From the NCBI GenBank assembly GCA_020630955.1, contig JAHDIE010000030.1, forward strand, positions 1,176 through 45,799: a DNA stretch of 44,624 nt, given 5' to 3'. This stretch comes from Saprospiraceae bacterium. Its GTDB lineage: Bacteria > Bacteroidota > Bacteroidia > Chitinophagales > Saprospiraceae. The stretch's first letter is position 1, and each line of letters starts with the position of its first letter. Positions 8,072-17,374 of the stretch are shown here, one piece after another. The position numbers and the translations under genes are program-made. Under the pieces are notes generated by a model. The model was not told the DNA's origin and searched no databases. It was given only the letters and a program-made list of their open reading frames with translations.

Positions 8072-11000
8072 CTATGATTTGCTTGGAAGATGAATTTGAA
8101 CAATGGTACCACCTTTGGTATTGGTCAAGAACTTTATATGACCTTTGTTAAGTTCAATTAATTCTTTTGTAATTGATAAACCTAAGCCCGTACCTTTTTC
8201 TCCATTGGTTCCTTTTTCACTTTTTATTTTTTCGTTTTTATATAAAGAATCAATTGTTTTCTGATTAATTCCTTTTCCTTGATCTTTTACTGACACCACA
8301 TTGTATGTAGATCCAGGTTCAAATTCAATCAAAATGTGTTCATTAATTGGAGAATACTTGATCGCATTACTAATAATGTTTCTCATAACACTATGCATTG
8401 AATTTCTATCAGCATAACAGCTGGCCTCTTTAGAAATATTAGTATTTATGTTTAAGTTCTTTTCTTTAATTCGATCATCATAAATATTCAAAACATCATG
8501 GATAATATTATTGATATTAATTGTTTCTGGATTGTAACTAATATGACCTCTTTGTTGTAGAGACCAGTTTAATAAATTGTCTAAAAATATATTTAAATTA
8601 GAGACCTTGTCTTCGATTGTTTTCCCAATGTCCAAAATTCTATCGGGTTGATTTTTATTGATTAGGTAGTTTATTTTACCAGAAATGTTTTTAAGGGTAA
8701 TTAGAGGACTTTTTAAATCATGAGCAAGTATTGAAAACAATTTATCCTTGGTACTATTAATTTGTTCTAACTCCTCCTTTTGTTTTATTATCTGCAAGGT
8801 TCTTAGACTTACTTCTTTCTCCAATTCTAATTTTTGTTGCATCAATGATTGACTTCTTATATGAATAATAAAGTAAACAAAGCCAATTAGGAAAAGCACT
8901 GACAGGAGTCTAAATAGATTGGTTTTCATGTAAGGCTGTAGATATATGAGCTCTATTCTATTAATGTTGGAAAGTCTTACACCTAGTCTTGAGATGGCTT
9001 GAAATTCAAGACTGTACTTTCCATAAGGCATTTTGCCTAATTGAAGTTCATTCGAATATAGGTTGAGCCAAGGGACAATGGTATCTTTTTCTTTTAGGTC
9101 AAGTATTCGATATTGATAAACCTTCGATTTGAGATTGTCAAAGCTTAGATGTGCAAATTTAAAATTTGTGACTACATCTTTTTCATAGATTTTGATTTGC
9201 CTACTTTTATTTACAGACTTTGTGATGTCTACTTTTTCTTTTGCACTTATTTTTTGACATTCATAAATTTCAATATTCGATATTTGTATATTTTCCTCTT
9301 CTTTTTCCTCAGTGTTTACAATAGTTATTCCAGAGATACCACCAAAGACAAATCTTCCGTCATCCATTACAATAGAAGAGTAGTTGTTAAATTCATTGTT
9401 GGTTATGCCGTCTTCGACCAAATAGGCTTTAATTTCTTCAGTATTTTTATCAAAGCGATAGAGACCAGCATACGATGATAACCAAAGTTTGCCATAATTA
9501 TCCTCTTTGATAGAAGTAAAGTTAGAGTTAATAAAACCATATTTTCTGTCATAAAATTTAGTCTCAGAAGTCTTGGTGTTGAGTCTAATTAGAAATGAGG
9601 GTGTGCTTAACCAGAGGAGATCAGGAAAAACAAGATCTCTGTGGACTAACTTGATTATATATTTTTCTAAAAAAGTTTTTTCTAACTCAAAATGTTCATT
9701 AAATATTTTTACTCCTTGGGTAGTAGAAAGAAAAAATTTATCATCAATTTTCTGAATGTTTCTAAACTGACAATTATCATCTTGATAAATGATTGTTGTG
9801 TTTAAGTTATCGTCAAAGGATAGAATATTATTAGCTAGTTTTAGTAAATGCTTATTTGTTTTGTTTTTTAAAATCACACCAGGGTTACTAAGGTCAGCTT
9901 TTTCTAATTCGATTTTAATTTCTGAATCTAATTCATGGTTATTAATTTTGACCTTTTGTAAATGATGGAATTTATTGATTGTAAAGTAATGGGTTTCATT
10001 TTTTATTGCTGAATACTTAATGTTTGTATCACTTATTCTTTTAGAGCTATCTTTTTCTAAATTATAAAGGTAGTCTCCATTGTATGTTGAAATAAAAAAT
10101 TGATTTTTAAAAAGAGGAAGAATAGCTCTTGTTGAATGATGAATTGCTTTGGGAGAAAAAAATAAATTATTCTTTTTTGCACGTATTTTGTAAAGCCCTT
10201 GATTTGATCCAATCCAAATAATGTTTTGGCGATCTTTAAATATGGAGGTAAAATATGAATCTGATTTGAATAGATTATGTTTATTAAAGTCCACAACGGA
10301 TCTTGATTGTAGATTATATTTTTTTATTTCTCTCAGAGATATAGACCAGATTATGTTATTGTCATCCTTGGTTTGGCTGAAGAAAGGACTGTTTGAAATG
10401 GAATTAAATTGAATCTTTTCATTCTTTCTTTTTTCATTAAAGAAAGTTGTTTCGCCGGTTGAAAATTGCAACAACAAATCTTCACCAGTCTCTATGGCTT
10501 TTGTTAATAATTTTTCTTTGTATCTATAAACCTCTTGACCAGATTTACGACTCAATATTATTGCATCAGATGTGTCATTAACTATTATATAGTCCTTGTT
10601 TTTGTGTATGAAATTATTGCTTTCAATGGGTAACTTTATTTCCCGTAATATTGTATCAAATTCATATATTTTTTGGCCTAGATGGCAGATAATGTTACCG
10701 TCCTCACTTTGGTAAATGTTATTTGATTTTTTTATAGAATCATTTATATAGCTAGATAAATTAATTTCATTTAATTCTTTTGAAAATACTTTCAAGTCTG
10801 AAAGGTCTTTTCTTATTTCTGAAGAAGTAAGAAATTTATGTTTTAAAAGCCATAAATTTTGATTGTTGTCAAATAATAATTTATTTGGATAATAATTAAT
10901 TTTTCCAAAGTCAACTTGAATTTCAAAGTCTGTGCCATTGAACGAATAGAGCCCTGTTTCTGTACATATCCAAATGAGACCTTGGTGATCTTGATTAATA

Positions 11001-11197
11001 TCATAAATTCTTATAACAGGTAGTCCTTCATTAATGAAAAAATTTTCTACTGAATAGATGATGTTAGACTCCTGAGCGTATGAAATCAAACTTTGTACTA
11101 TTAGAAATGCTATTATTAGACATTTTCTATAGAAATTATAAAGAAATGAGTGCCGAATGTAAGCCAAAAGGTATTTTTTATAATTAAATATGAACAA
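8072..11197 (-). CDS. Propeller-type sensor histidine kinase
   Basis: 1041 residues from TTG 11197; no ATG is near, and a second TTG at 11167 is an alternative. A hydrophobic signal or anchor segment lies at about 25-42 (CLIIAFLIVQSLISYAQ). The large periplasmic part has two-component-propeller signatures (GLIWICTETGLYSF, IIWIGSNQGLYKI, GKLWLSSYAGLYRF), followed by a Y_Y_Y-like Ig domain (YQYRILDL, YGKYSLEFQAIS). A membrane helix near residue 760 precedes a coiled coil and HisKA with SILAHDLKSP (phospho-acceptor near His826). HATPase_c motifs are NIISNAIKYS (N box), DQGKG (G1) and GTGLGLS (G2). It is therefore a complete kinase that should bind an extracellular ligand. It resembles Bacteroides hybrid HTCS sensors but lacks the fused receiver and AraC domains. 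The divergent LytTR regulator is the probable partner. Confidence 0.9.
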   Translation of the reverse strand: MFIFNYKKYLLAYIRHSFLYNFYRKCLIIAFLIVQSLISYAQESNIIYSVENFFINEGLPVIRIYDINQDHQGLIWICTETGLYSFNGTDFEIQVDFGKINYYPNKLLFDNNQNLWLLKHKFLTSSEIRKDLSDLKVFSKELNEINLSSYINDSIKKSNNIYQSEDGNIICHLGQKIYEFDTILREIKLPIESNNFIHKNKDYIIVNDTSDAIILSRKSGQEVYRYKEKLLTKAIETGEDLLLQFSTGETTFFNEKRKNEKIQFNSISNSPFFSQTKDDNNIIWSISLREIKKYNLQSRSVVDFNKHNLFKSDSYFTSIFKDRQNIIWIGSNQGLYKIRAKKNNLFFSPKAIHHSTRAILPLFKNQFFISTYNGDYLYNLEKDSSKRISDTNIKYSAIKNETHYFTINKFHHLQKVKINNHELDSEIKIELEKADLSNPGVILKNKTNKHLLKLANNILSFDDNLNTTIIYQDDNCQFRNIQKIDDKFFLSTTQGVKIFNEHFELEKTFLEKYIIKLVHRDLVFPDLLWLSTPSFLIRLNTKTSETKFYDRKYGFINSNFTSIKEDNYGKLWLSSYAGLYRFDKNTEEIKAYLVEDGITNNEFNNYSSIVMDDGRFVFGGISGITIVNTEEKEEENIQISNIEIYECQKISAKEKVDITKSVNKSRQIKIYEKDVVTNFKFAHLSFDNLKSKVYQYRILDLKEKDTIVPWLNLYSNELQLGKMPYGKYSLEFQAISRLGVRLSNINRIELIYLQPYMKTNLFRLLSVLFLIGFVYFIIHIRSQSLMQQKLELEKEVSLRTLQIIKQKEELEQINSTKDKLFSILAHDLKSPLITLKNISGKINYLINKNQPDRILDIGKTIEDKVSNLNIFLDNLLNWSLQQRGHISYNPETININNIIHDVLNIYDDRIKEKNLNINTNISKEASCYADRNSMHSVMRNIISNAIKYSPINEHILIEFEPGSTYNVVSVKDQGKGINQKTIDSLYKNEKIKSEKGTNGEKGTGLGLSITKELIELNKGHIKFLTNTKGGTIVQIHLPSKS

Positions 11198-11266
11198 TTT
11201 ATAACTAAAGTTAGACCAATCGTTAATCAGGTTGTAAATTTATCGTACCAGCTTCCAACAAGTAAG

Positions 11267-11968
11267 ATGAGTTTAAATTTATTAATAATTGAGGACGATC
11301 CTTCTTTTGTTCTCGAAGTGGAAATGATGCTGGAAGGAGAAAGAGAATTCTCCATTCAAGTTGCTAGTAATCTATTAGATGCTACAAAGGCTATTAAAAT
11401 ACTGCCTGACTTAATAATATTAGACTTAAGGCTACAGGAATCAGATCTCGGTCTTAGTCTATTATCAGAAATCAAAGAAACAACCATACCTTTCATAGTT
11501 ACAACTGCTTTTAATGATCCTAAGTTTTATAAAACAGTTCAAGAATACAATCCTGAAGCTTATTTAATAAAACCCTTTGATAAACTTACATTGATTGGAA
11601 TTGTTGATCGGATATTTCCAAATGAACCCAACGATACAGTTAGGTATTCCTACGATGGAGTTTTCGTTAAAGCGAATAAAAAGTATAAAAAATTAAAATT
11701 CTCTGACATCAATTATATAAAAGCTGAAGGAAATTATTGTAGTATTTTTACTGATGAAGGTAGAGTAACCATAAGGAATTCGTTAAAAAGATTTTTTGAT
11801 AGAATGCCTCAAACTAAATTTATTAGGATACATAGAAGCTATATTCTAAATATAGATGCCATCAAGTCTGTCGAGTTTTCATCTAACAAAGTTTTTTTGG
11901 AAAAGTGTGATCTCCCAATTGGAAGAAATTATAAAAATGAAATTAAAAAATCCTTATTATTGGATTAA
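11267..11968 (+). CDS. LytTR-family response regulator
   Basis: A 233-residue protein from the ATG at 11267; the frame reaches back to a GTG at 11150, but those extra codons would overlap the divergent kinase and give a non-family N-terminus. Residues 1-120 are a receiver domain with acidic pocket ED (9-11), phospho-acceptor Asp53 (LIILDLRL), Thr79/Thr80 and Lys102 (YLIKPF). Residues about 130-233 are a LytTR DNA-binding domain (KFSDINYIKAEGNYCSIF, FIRIHRSYILN, LPIGRNYK). It should activate or repress genes when phosphorylated, most simply by the adjacent kinase. The intergenic space between the two divergent genes is only about 70 bases, suggesting shared or autoregulated control. Its stop overlaps the stop of the convergent haloperoxidase gene by four bases. 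Confidence 0.92.
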   Translation: MSLNLLIIEDDPSFVLEVEMMLEGEREFSIQVASNLLDATKAIKILPDLIILDLRLQESDLGLSLLSEIKETTIPFIVTTAFNDPKFYKTVQEYNPEAYLIKPFDKLTLIGIVDRIFPNEPNDTVRYSYDGVFVKANKKYKKLKFSDINYIKAEGNYCSIFTDEGRVTIRNSLKRFFDRMPQTKFIRIHRSYILNIDAIKSVEFSSNKVFLEKCDLPIGRNYKNEIKKSLLLD

Positions 11969-14682
11969 TGAACCATCACCTTAGTCAATTCTTCTATTTG
12001 ATTTTCTTCATTGTAAAATCGTAATATATATATTCCAGCACTTAATCCAGCAGGAACATCATATATGAAAAAATTATTTTCAACCATAACATCTTTTCTG
12101 GATATCAGTTTTCCATCTGTGGCAAATAATTCGCAGTATAGAGAACCTTCATAATTGTATCTAATTTCAATATCATCATCTCCTAAAAACCCTGAGCCAA
12201 TTGAATAAATTGTATTTGGAATAATCTTAGTCGCATTGTAAAGGTCATATCCATTGCAGTCTTCATCAATATTATTATCGGGTATGTCATCCGCAAAAGG
12301 GAAGATAGTTGCGGCATTATCATTACAATCATCACTATTTGCAACAAAACCTTCAGGTGCGAAATTGATACAAGTATCTAATTCAATATTACTATCTCCA
12401 TATCCATCATTGTCAAAATCTCTATAGTATATAAACCTTTCTAAACCATTATTGATGTTCCCATCACAATCATTGTCAATAGCATCACAAAGCTCTATTT
12501 GCATAGGAAAGATGTTCTCATCCTCATCATTGCAGTCTATTGAATTGTCAACATATCCGGGAGGAGCAAACATAATGCATGTGTCTTCGGTCATTGAAAT
12601 CTCCCCATAACCATCAAAGTCTCCATCAAAATAATAGGTGATCAATGGAACACCGTCGTTTACGATACCATTACAATCATTGTCATAGTCATCACACATT
12701 TCCGTGAGGCCAGGATACATTAATGGGTTGTTGTCATCACAGTCAATGTAATTATAGTATCCATCTTCATCCTTATCTTCAAAGAAGTAACTTTCAGCCA
12801 GTATTGTAACATCATTAGCAATCTGAACACCAATTAATCTACCTGGAATATCATCTGCTGGAGGATGAATCCCTCCCCATATTCTTGACAAACTGGTTTC
12901 ATCTGATGCATCTCTATAGGTTGCCCATTGCAAAGTTATGTCTTCTGTAGGTCCATCTTCAAAAACTAAAAACTCATTTGCGGGAGCGATAAACTCACCC
13001 ATACCTCCAGGGAAATACTCATCTCCTGTTATGTAGGTAAGCACTTCTGCAGCGGCTCTAGAATAAGTAGAATGTCCAGAGATGTATCCTGCAAAATTAG
13101 GGGTTACAAACGTTGGCCTTTGATATGGCCACCAGTTTTCTCCTAAAATCCATCCAACTCCGGCAACATCAGTTTCTGGATCTTCAATATACTCTGGACC
13201 TCTCCAGCTATATAATTTTATCTTTCCAACATGTTCATTATTTGTTCCAGCCAATGGGTCTCCCATTTCGACAAGTTCTATTTTTCCAGGCACTAATTTT
13301 ATACCGAGATTAGAATAATTAGGTAATGATGGATCTGAACTTTGACCATTTTCAACCATTGCACGTATAGCTGATACAGGTCTGATGTAATCGTAATAAC
13401 CCTTAATTCCCCAGGCAGTAATAGCACAGTCATGCATAGCACCACCTAACATAAAATATGCTTTTACATCATATTCTAATTGGCTTTCAGTTGGCGAAAA
13501 TCCTCGATATGATCTCACAAAATCTGGGTGATCCATTACATAATTTAAGATAGAAAACCAATGTCCTGGTGGTGTTTCTGAATCAGGCCCATCTGCCCAA
13601 AATTCCGCTAATATTCTTGTATAATCACCTCTTTTTACAATGTTTTCCTCATAGGGAAGTCCTGTAACTGGATTTAGAGCGTGTCCTTGTGCTTGAAATA
13701 TTCCTCCTTCATCAAAGTTATAATAATTTGGGTAGTCTGTGATATCTGTTGGCAAATCCATCAAGTTACCTCTTGACTTAGGTGAGATATCGATATTTAC
13801 GCCATCTGTTTCATCAAGATGACTACCCCAAGCGGCGACCATTGAAAACCCCCATTTGTATTCTTCGCTTTCTAAAAGCGTATCCAACAAAGGAGGTGGT
13901 CCTGGATCGTGATAAACTACATAATCGAAATTATCTCTAGTATATACATTTGCTTCATCCCGATTTAGCGCAAATGGATTCACTGCACCCCATTCTGGAC
14001 TTAAAAATGGAGGCGATTGCCCAACGGGTTGTCCAGACTGATCAATAAAAGCAGTCAAACTCAAAGGTTGCCAGTTGTTTAAATTTGTAATGTCAGGATT
14101 TCCCGGATTTTCTGGTTCTAAGGGATCATTAATTGGTGTATAAAAAAGATTAGCATAATTGATAAGTTCATTGGAACCGTCTTGAAATCCGTATTCTAAT
14201 AATTGTTCAGCGATATAGTTTCCTAAAGCAGCAGGTACTCCACTTGTGTAGTCAGTATTATTATACATTGGGTCATAGCCTAAATCGTTCATACGTTCCT
14301 GCAGATCATTAAGCATAATAAAAAATCCGGGGGAGAACCTATATCTTCTAATTAAGAATCTATAGACTGCATAACTTATGGCTTCATTTCTTGCCAACTC
14401 TTTATTGAGAGGTTCTGGAACGCCGCTAAACTCATTAGTCCAACCAAAATTTTCTTTTCCCAGAAAATAGGTATCCGCAACATCATCATATACAGCCCAG
14501 CAATCGTACATTAAAACTGAAACATGCCACAAATTTCTAGCGTGCACAGTAGGTCTAGCTCTATCATTTCGAATCGACTCAAGAACAAATTCATTCCATT
14601 CTCTGGCTATTGAATGTTCTTGTGCATAATTAAATGTTAGCGCAAAAAGATAAATGGGGATGATCAGTATAAGTTTTTTCAT
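11965..14682 (-). CDS. Vanadium-haloperoxidase-like PAP2 enzyme with metal-binding repeats and T9SS sorting domain
   Basis: 905 residues from ATG 14682, with signal peptide (MKKLILIIPIYLFALTFNYAQ). The catalytic part carries the full vanadate/phosphate-binding set of the PAP2/vanadium chloroperoxidase superfamily: K427-x6-R434-P (KGYYDYIRP), S-G-H537 (YISGHS) and S-R600-x4-x-H606 (SRIWGGIH). Residues about 635-815 hold three repeats of the MopI/putative metal-binding type (DxDxDGY, DCND, E.CD..DNDC.G), likely Ca-binding. The end (about 820-905: GIYILRFYNEENQ, LTKVMVH) is a degenerate T9SS sorting domain. Expected role: secreted haloperoxidase or acid phosphatase on the cell surface. Similar secreted proteins are known in marine Bacteroidota, but halide oxidation cannot be proved from motifs because bacterial acid phosphatases share them. 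Confidence 0.88.
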   Translation of the reverse strand: MKKLILIIPIYLFALTFNYAQEHSIAREWNEFVLESIRNDRARPTVHARNLWHVSVLMYDCWAVYDDVADTYFLGKENFGWTNEFSGVPEPLNKELARNEAISYAVYRFLIRRYRFSPGFFIMLNDLQERMNDLGYDPMYNNTDYTSGVPAALGNYIAEQLLEYGFQDGSNELINYANLFYTPINDPLEPENPGNPDITNLNNWQPLSLTAFIDQSGQPVGQSPPFLSPEWGAVNPFALNRDEANVYTRDNFDYVVYHDPGPPPLLDTLLESEEYKWGFSMVAAWGSHLDETDGVNIDISPKSRGNLMDLPTDITDYPNYYNFDEGGIFQAQGHALNPVTGLPYEENIVKRGDYTRILAEFWADGPDSETPPGHWFSILNYVMDHPDFVRSYRGFSPTESQLEYDVKAYFMLGGAMHDCAITAWGIKGYYDYIRPVSAIRAMVENGQSSDPSLPNYSNLGIKLVPGKIELVEMGDPLAGTNNEHVGKIKLYSWRGPEYIEDPETDVAGVGWILGENWWPYQRPTFVTPNFAGYISGHSTYSRAAAEVLTYITGDEYFPGGMGEFIAPANEFLVFEDGPTEDITLQWATYRDASDETSLSRIWGGIHPPADDIPGRLIGVQIANDVTILAESYFFEDKDEDGYYNYIDCDDNNPLMYPGLTEMCDDYDNDCNGIVNDGVPLITYYFDGDFDGYGEISMTEDTCIMFAPPGYVDNSIDCNDEDENIFPMQIELCDAIDNDCDGNINNGLERFIYYRDFDNDGYGDSNIELDTCINFAPEGFVANSDDCNDNAATIFPFADDIPDNNIDEDCNGYDLYNATKIIPNTIYSIGSGFLGDDDIEIRYNYEGSLYCELFATDGKLISRKDVMVENNFFIYDVPAGLSAGIYILRFYNEENQIEELTKVMVH
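12238..12778 (-). repeat. Three MopI-type metal-binding protein repeats
   Basis: Within the haloperoxidase-like gene, three copies of about 60 residues encode the pattern acidic-Asp-Gly-Tyr, Cys, PPGYV/PEGFV, DCND, IFP, E-x-CD-x-x-DNDC-x-G. Each has regularly placed Asp, Asn and Cys, as in thrombospondin-type-3-like calcium-binding spacers. The third copy ends in DEDCNGYDLY and is shorter. Confidence 0.75.
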
Positions 14683-14769
14683 GATATCCAAAAAAATTAA
14701 AAATGTAATATTACGATATTTTGTAATATAAAAGGTTGCTTAAAACTTAATTAACACGATGTTCTTACA

Positions 14770-16062
14770 CTACAATTCTTTTATCTCTTGAAGTATCATT
14801 GATGCTTCGGTATAATCTATTTTTTGAAGCTTTGCTAATTCAATCGCTTTATTTGCTGAGGTGCTTGCGATTTGTTTTTGTGAGAGGGCTAAGTATACTT
14901 TTGAAGAACAAAGGAAGTATTGGTAGTTTTCATCGGGGTCAACAATACTTGTCAATAAGTTTGCTAGAGATTTTAATTTTCCCTTTTGAGTTGTTGATTC
15001 AAGTTTCTTTGTTATGTAATTGAGCGTTATTTCTTGGTTAGGGTTTTCAAAGCTAGTAAAGTATTCTTCACTCAAATTATAAAAATCAATTTCATTTCCT
15101 TCTGCAAAAAGTCTATTTAAAAAATAATGGTAATTATTTTTTAGAGCATTTTCACTGTCTAATAATGCCAACAAGGATTGAGATTCTGCAAAATCTGGCC
15201 GAGGTATACCTTGATAAAGTTTATTTTCAATTAATATTTTTAAGCTTTGAGAAATCTTATCTTGGCCTATATATTTTTCAAATGTGCTTCTATTAGTTAT
15301 AAAAAAATCGAATTCTTCAGATTCAGTATCGTACAGAAAATCAAAAATGAATTTTATATTTTTTTCTGTAAACCAATCATCTTGAGTAGCTAAATATTTT
15401 GAAGCAGCTTCTTTGTGCGTACCATCATTTAATTGAACTCTAAAATATGCTTCCTCAAATAGAATCTCAGGTGGTAGGTCAGTTGCGTTTGGATCTAATA
15501 CATAAAGTATTTTTTCATTACTTTCTGTTTGGGATTGTTGCTGGCTTGATTTTGTTGTTGTTTTTTCTACAATTTCTTTCTTTGGTTTGGGTTCTCTTTT
15601 GGGTATTGAGGTGGTTGATACAGTTGGTGCTGTTGGTTTAGGGTATTTTGGTCCATCAATGGCATACTTGGCAATGGAAAGCAATTCGTCTTTGCTCATC
15701 AATCGATCCACTTTGAATCTCATTCTACCATCTTTGTCCAAAATCAAAATGGTTGGAAGGAATGTAATACCATATTTTGCTGAGACAAGCTTTCCATACT
15801 TAGAGTCTGTATCTACTTTAACATTAATAAAATTCCGGTTAAAGTAATTGGCAATTTCTTTATCTTTAAAATGTCTATCCATAATTTTGCATGGACCACA
15901 CCAAGGCGCATATGCGTCAATAAAAATATTTTTACCTTCTATGTTTGCCCTTTGTTTTGCAGCATCAACTGTGATGTTAGCAAATGAAATACTACCTTGT
16001 CCATGAGCTAAAGCTGAGAGGAACAAAAGGAGAATGGATAGTATTTTAATCGTATGGGACAA
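14770..16062 (-). CDS. Exported thioredoxin-fold protein, CGPC (second of a pair)
   Basis: 430 residues. The start is TTG at 16062; it gives a good signal peptide (MSHTIKILSILLLFLSALAHGQ) and no ATG or GTG is available nearby. A thioredoxin domain follows, with active site WC55GPC58 and the cis-Pro region TFLPTILILDKDG. A Thr/Pro/Lys-rich linker (about 140-190) leads to a helical C-terminal half of about 240 residues that looks TPR-like. Expected role: periplasmic thiol-disulfide reductase or chaperone. It lies 13 bases downstream of its paralog and is surely co-transcribed with it. The helical domain may bind a protein partner; no partner is evident. The Cys-rich secreted proteins in the window are possible clients, which is an inference. 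Confidence 0.85.
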   Translation of the reverse strand: MSHTIKILSILLLFLSALAHGQGSISFANITVDAAKQRANIEGKNIFIDAYAPWCGPCKIMDRHFKDKEIANYFNRNFINVKVDTDSKYGKLVSAKYGITFLPTILILDKDGRMRFKVDRLMSKDELLSIAKYAIDGPKYPKPTAPTVSTTSIPKREPKPKKEIVEKTTTKSSQQQSQTESNEKILYVLDPNATDLPPEILFEEAYFRVQLNDGTHKEAASKYLATQDDWFTEKNIKFIFDFLYDTESEEFDFFITNRSTFEKYIGQDKISQSLKILIENKLYQGIPRPDFAESQSLLALLDSENALKNNYHYFLNRLFAEGNEIDFYNLSEEYFTSFENPNQEITLNYITKKLESTTQKGKLKSLANLLTSIVDPDENYQYFLCSSKVYLALSQKQIASTSANKAIELAKLQKIDYTEASMILQEIKEL

Positions 16063-16075
16063 GCTATTTAATTTC

Positions 16076-17242
16076 TTATGAATGGCTTTCTAAATATTTG
16101 ATAAACCTCTCCACTGTTTTTGTATTCTTGCCTTCTGTTTTTGTTTTGTCAAGAAGTGTGTTTGCTATTTCTAAAGCTTTTATTTTTTCACCATTTTCAA
16201 AAAGAAGCTGTGCATAATTTAAAAATTCTTTTTCTCCACATTCTTCACATTTAAGTAATTGATCATACCACTTAAACATATCTTTTTTAGCATCCTCATT
16301 CTTTCTATAAAATCCTTGTACATCTGCAATTAATGTACTATAGGTCTCATAATTTTTACCAGATTTTTTGAAGTATTTTTTAGCATGTTTTGCCCATTCA
16401 TCATAATTCTGAAATGCCTTGGCATATTTCATTAGAGATTTATGTTCAAAGGCAGAAGCTTTTGATGGATAGGCAGTTTTCATTTTCTCTATCCCTTCTT
16501 GAAGTAATTCATCATACTCATATTCAATGGCTTTGTCAATCGTCTTATTGCAAGCAGCTAAAACTTTTTGATAGTAATACTCTTCAGAACTTGCTTTAAT
16601 TGCATGAGTCTTCATATTAATCAATTGATCAAATAATTTTGAATCTGCTTCTGAAGCCGCCTCTAATAATAGTGTTGCTTTTTGCTCATCAGTTATGCTA
16701 GGTTTTTCTTTTAGGTAACTATTGGCCAAACCAATTGAAGACTTACCTACTTTATTGAGCTCTTTTGTATATTTTAAAATAAAACCAAAATCCCGGTTTC
16801 CTTCTTCATATTGACTGGCAAAAATTTCTGTTCTGTCATTTTTCTTCATGATACCTTCACCTACTGCTATGAATTCCTCAACTCTTTTTGCCCCAACTAC
16901 CTTTTGTATTATTTCACCTTGTTCGTCAAGAAAGTATATCGTAGGATATGCAGAAACAGGATAATCTTTACCAAATCTCATTCCCGCTTCTTTTTCCATA
17001 TCCAACTTCATGGCAATAAAGTTTTTATTATAAAACTTTCCTACGGCCTCATTAGGAAAAATATCTCTGGTCATCATTTTACAAGGACCACACCAAGTAG
17101 TATAACAATCGACAAAGATTAGCTTTTCTTGTTTTTGCGCTTCTAACTTTGCTTCCTCAAAGCTTCCTTCAAAAAAGTTTATTCCTTGTGCAGAAATTAG
17201 GAAAGGAAGTGCAACCAATAAAAATGTATATATTCTTTTCAT
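16076..17242 (-). CDS. Exported thioredoxin-fold protein, CGPC (first of a pair)
   Basis: 388 residues from ATG 17242 with signal peptide (MKRIYTFLLVALPFLISAQ). The thioredoxin domain has WC51GPC54 and a cis-Pro motif (VSAYPTIYFLDEQG). Residues about 150-388 are a helical, Lys/Glu-rich region with TPR-like spacing, as in the Bacteroidota group of thioredoxin-like proteins with long C-terminal extensions. It probably acts as a periplasmic thiol oxidoreductase. It is the promoter-proximal gene of a two-gene unit with the 430-residue paralog; the haloperoxidase gene follows 87 bases after that on the same strand and could be part of the unit. Confidence 0.88.
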   Translation of the reverse strand: MKRIYTFLLVALPFLISAQGINFFEGSFEEAKLEAQKQEKLIFVDCYTTWCGPCKMMTRDIFPNEAVGKFYNKNFIAMKLDMEKEAGMRFGKDYPVSAYPTIYFLDEQGEIIQKVVGAKRVEEFIAVGEGIMKKNDRTEIFASQYEEGNRDFGFILKYTKELNKVGKSSIGLANSYLKEKPSITDEQKATLLLEAASEADSKLFDQLINMKTHAIKASSEEYYYQKVLAACNKTIDKAIEYEYDELLQEGIEKMKTAYPSKASAFEHKSLMKYAKAFQNYDEWAKHAKKYFKKSGKNYETYSTLIADVQGFYRKNEDAKKDMFKWYDQLLKCEECGEKEFLNYAQLLFENGEKIKALEIANTLLDKTKTEGKNTKTVERFIKYLESHS

Positions 17243-17342
17243 AGCTTTAGGTCTGTATGTTATAAATAACGTAGATATTATATAAATAATACCATTTAAG
17301 AAATAATTAAGAAAACAGATTTGTGAAAGTTCTATTGTAGTC

Positions 17343-17373
17343 CAAAATTACTGCAAAAAAAGAACTATAACAA
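17343..17373 (-). promoter_or_regulatory. Candidate promoter of the thioredoxin pair
   Basis: On the minus strand TTG (17373-17371), a 20-base spacer and TAATTTTG (17350-17343) match the Bacteroidota TTG-N20-TAnnTTTG pattern exactly. The leader to the ATG at 17242 would be about 95 bases. The -33 element lies next to the stop of the aminotransferase gene. Confidence 0.45.
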
Positions 17374-17374
17374 C

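Noticed and set aside
11235-11242. TAAATTTA as a -7 box for kinase or regulator
   Set aside because: It is self-complementary by composition, and no TTG lies at the required 19-21 bases on either strand.
11150-11266. N-terminal extension of the LytTR regulator from GTG 11150
   Set aside because: It would overlap the divergent kinase start and add 39 residues ahead of the receiver domain, which normally starts at MSLNLLIIEDD.
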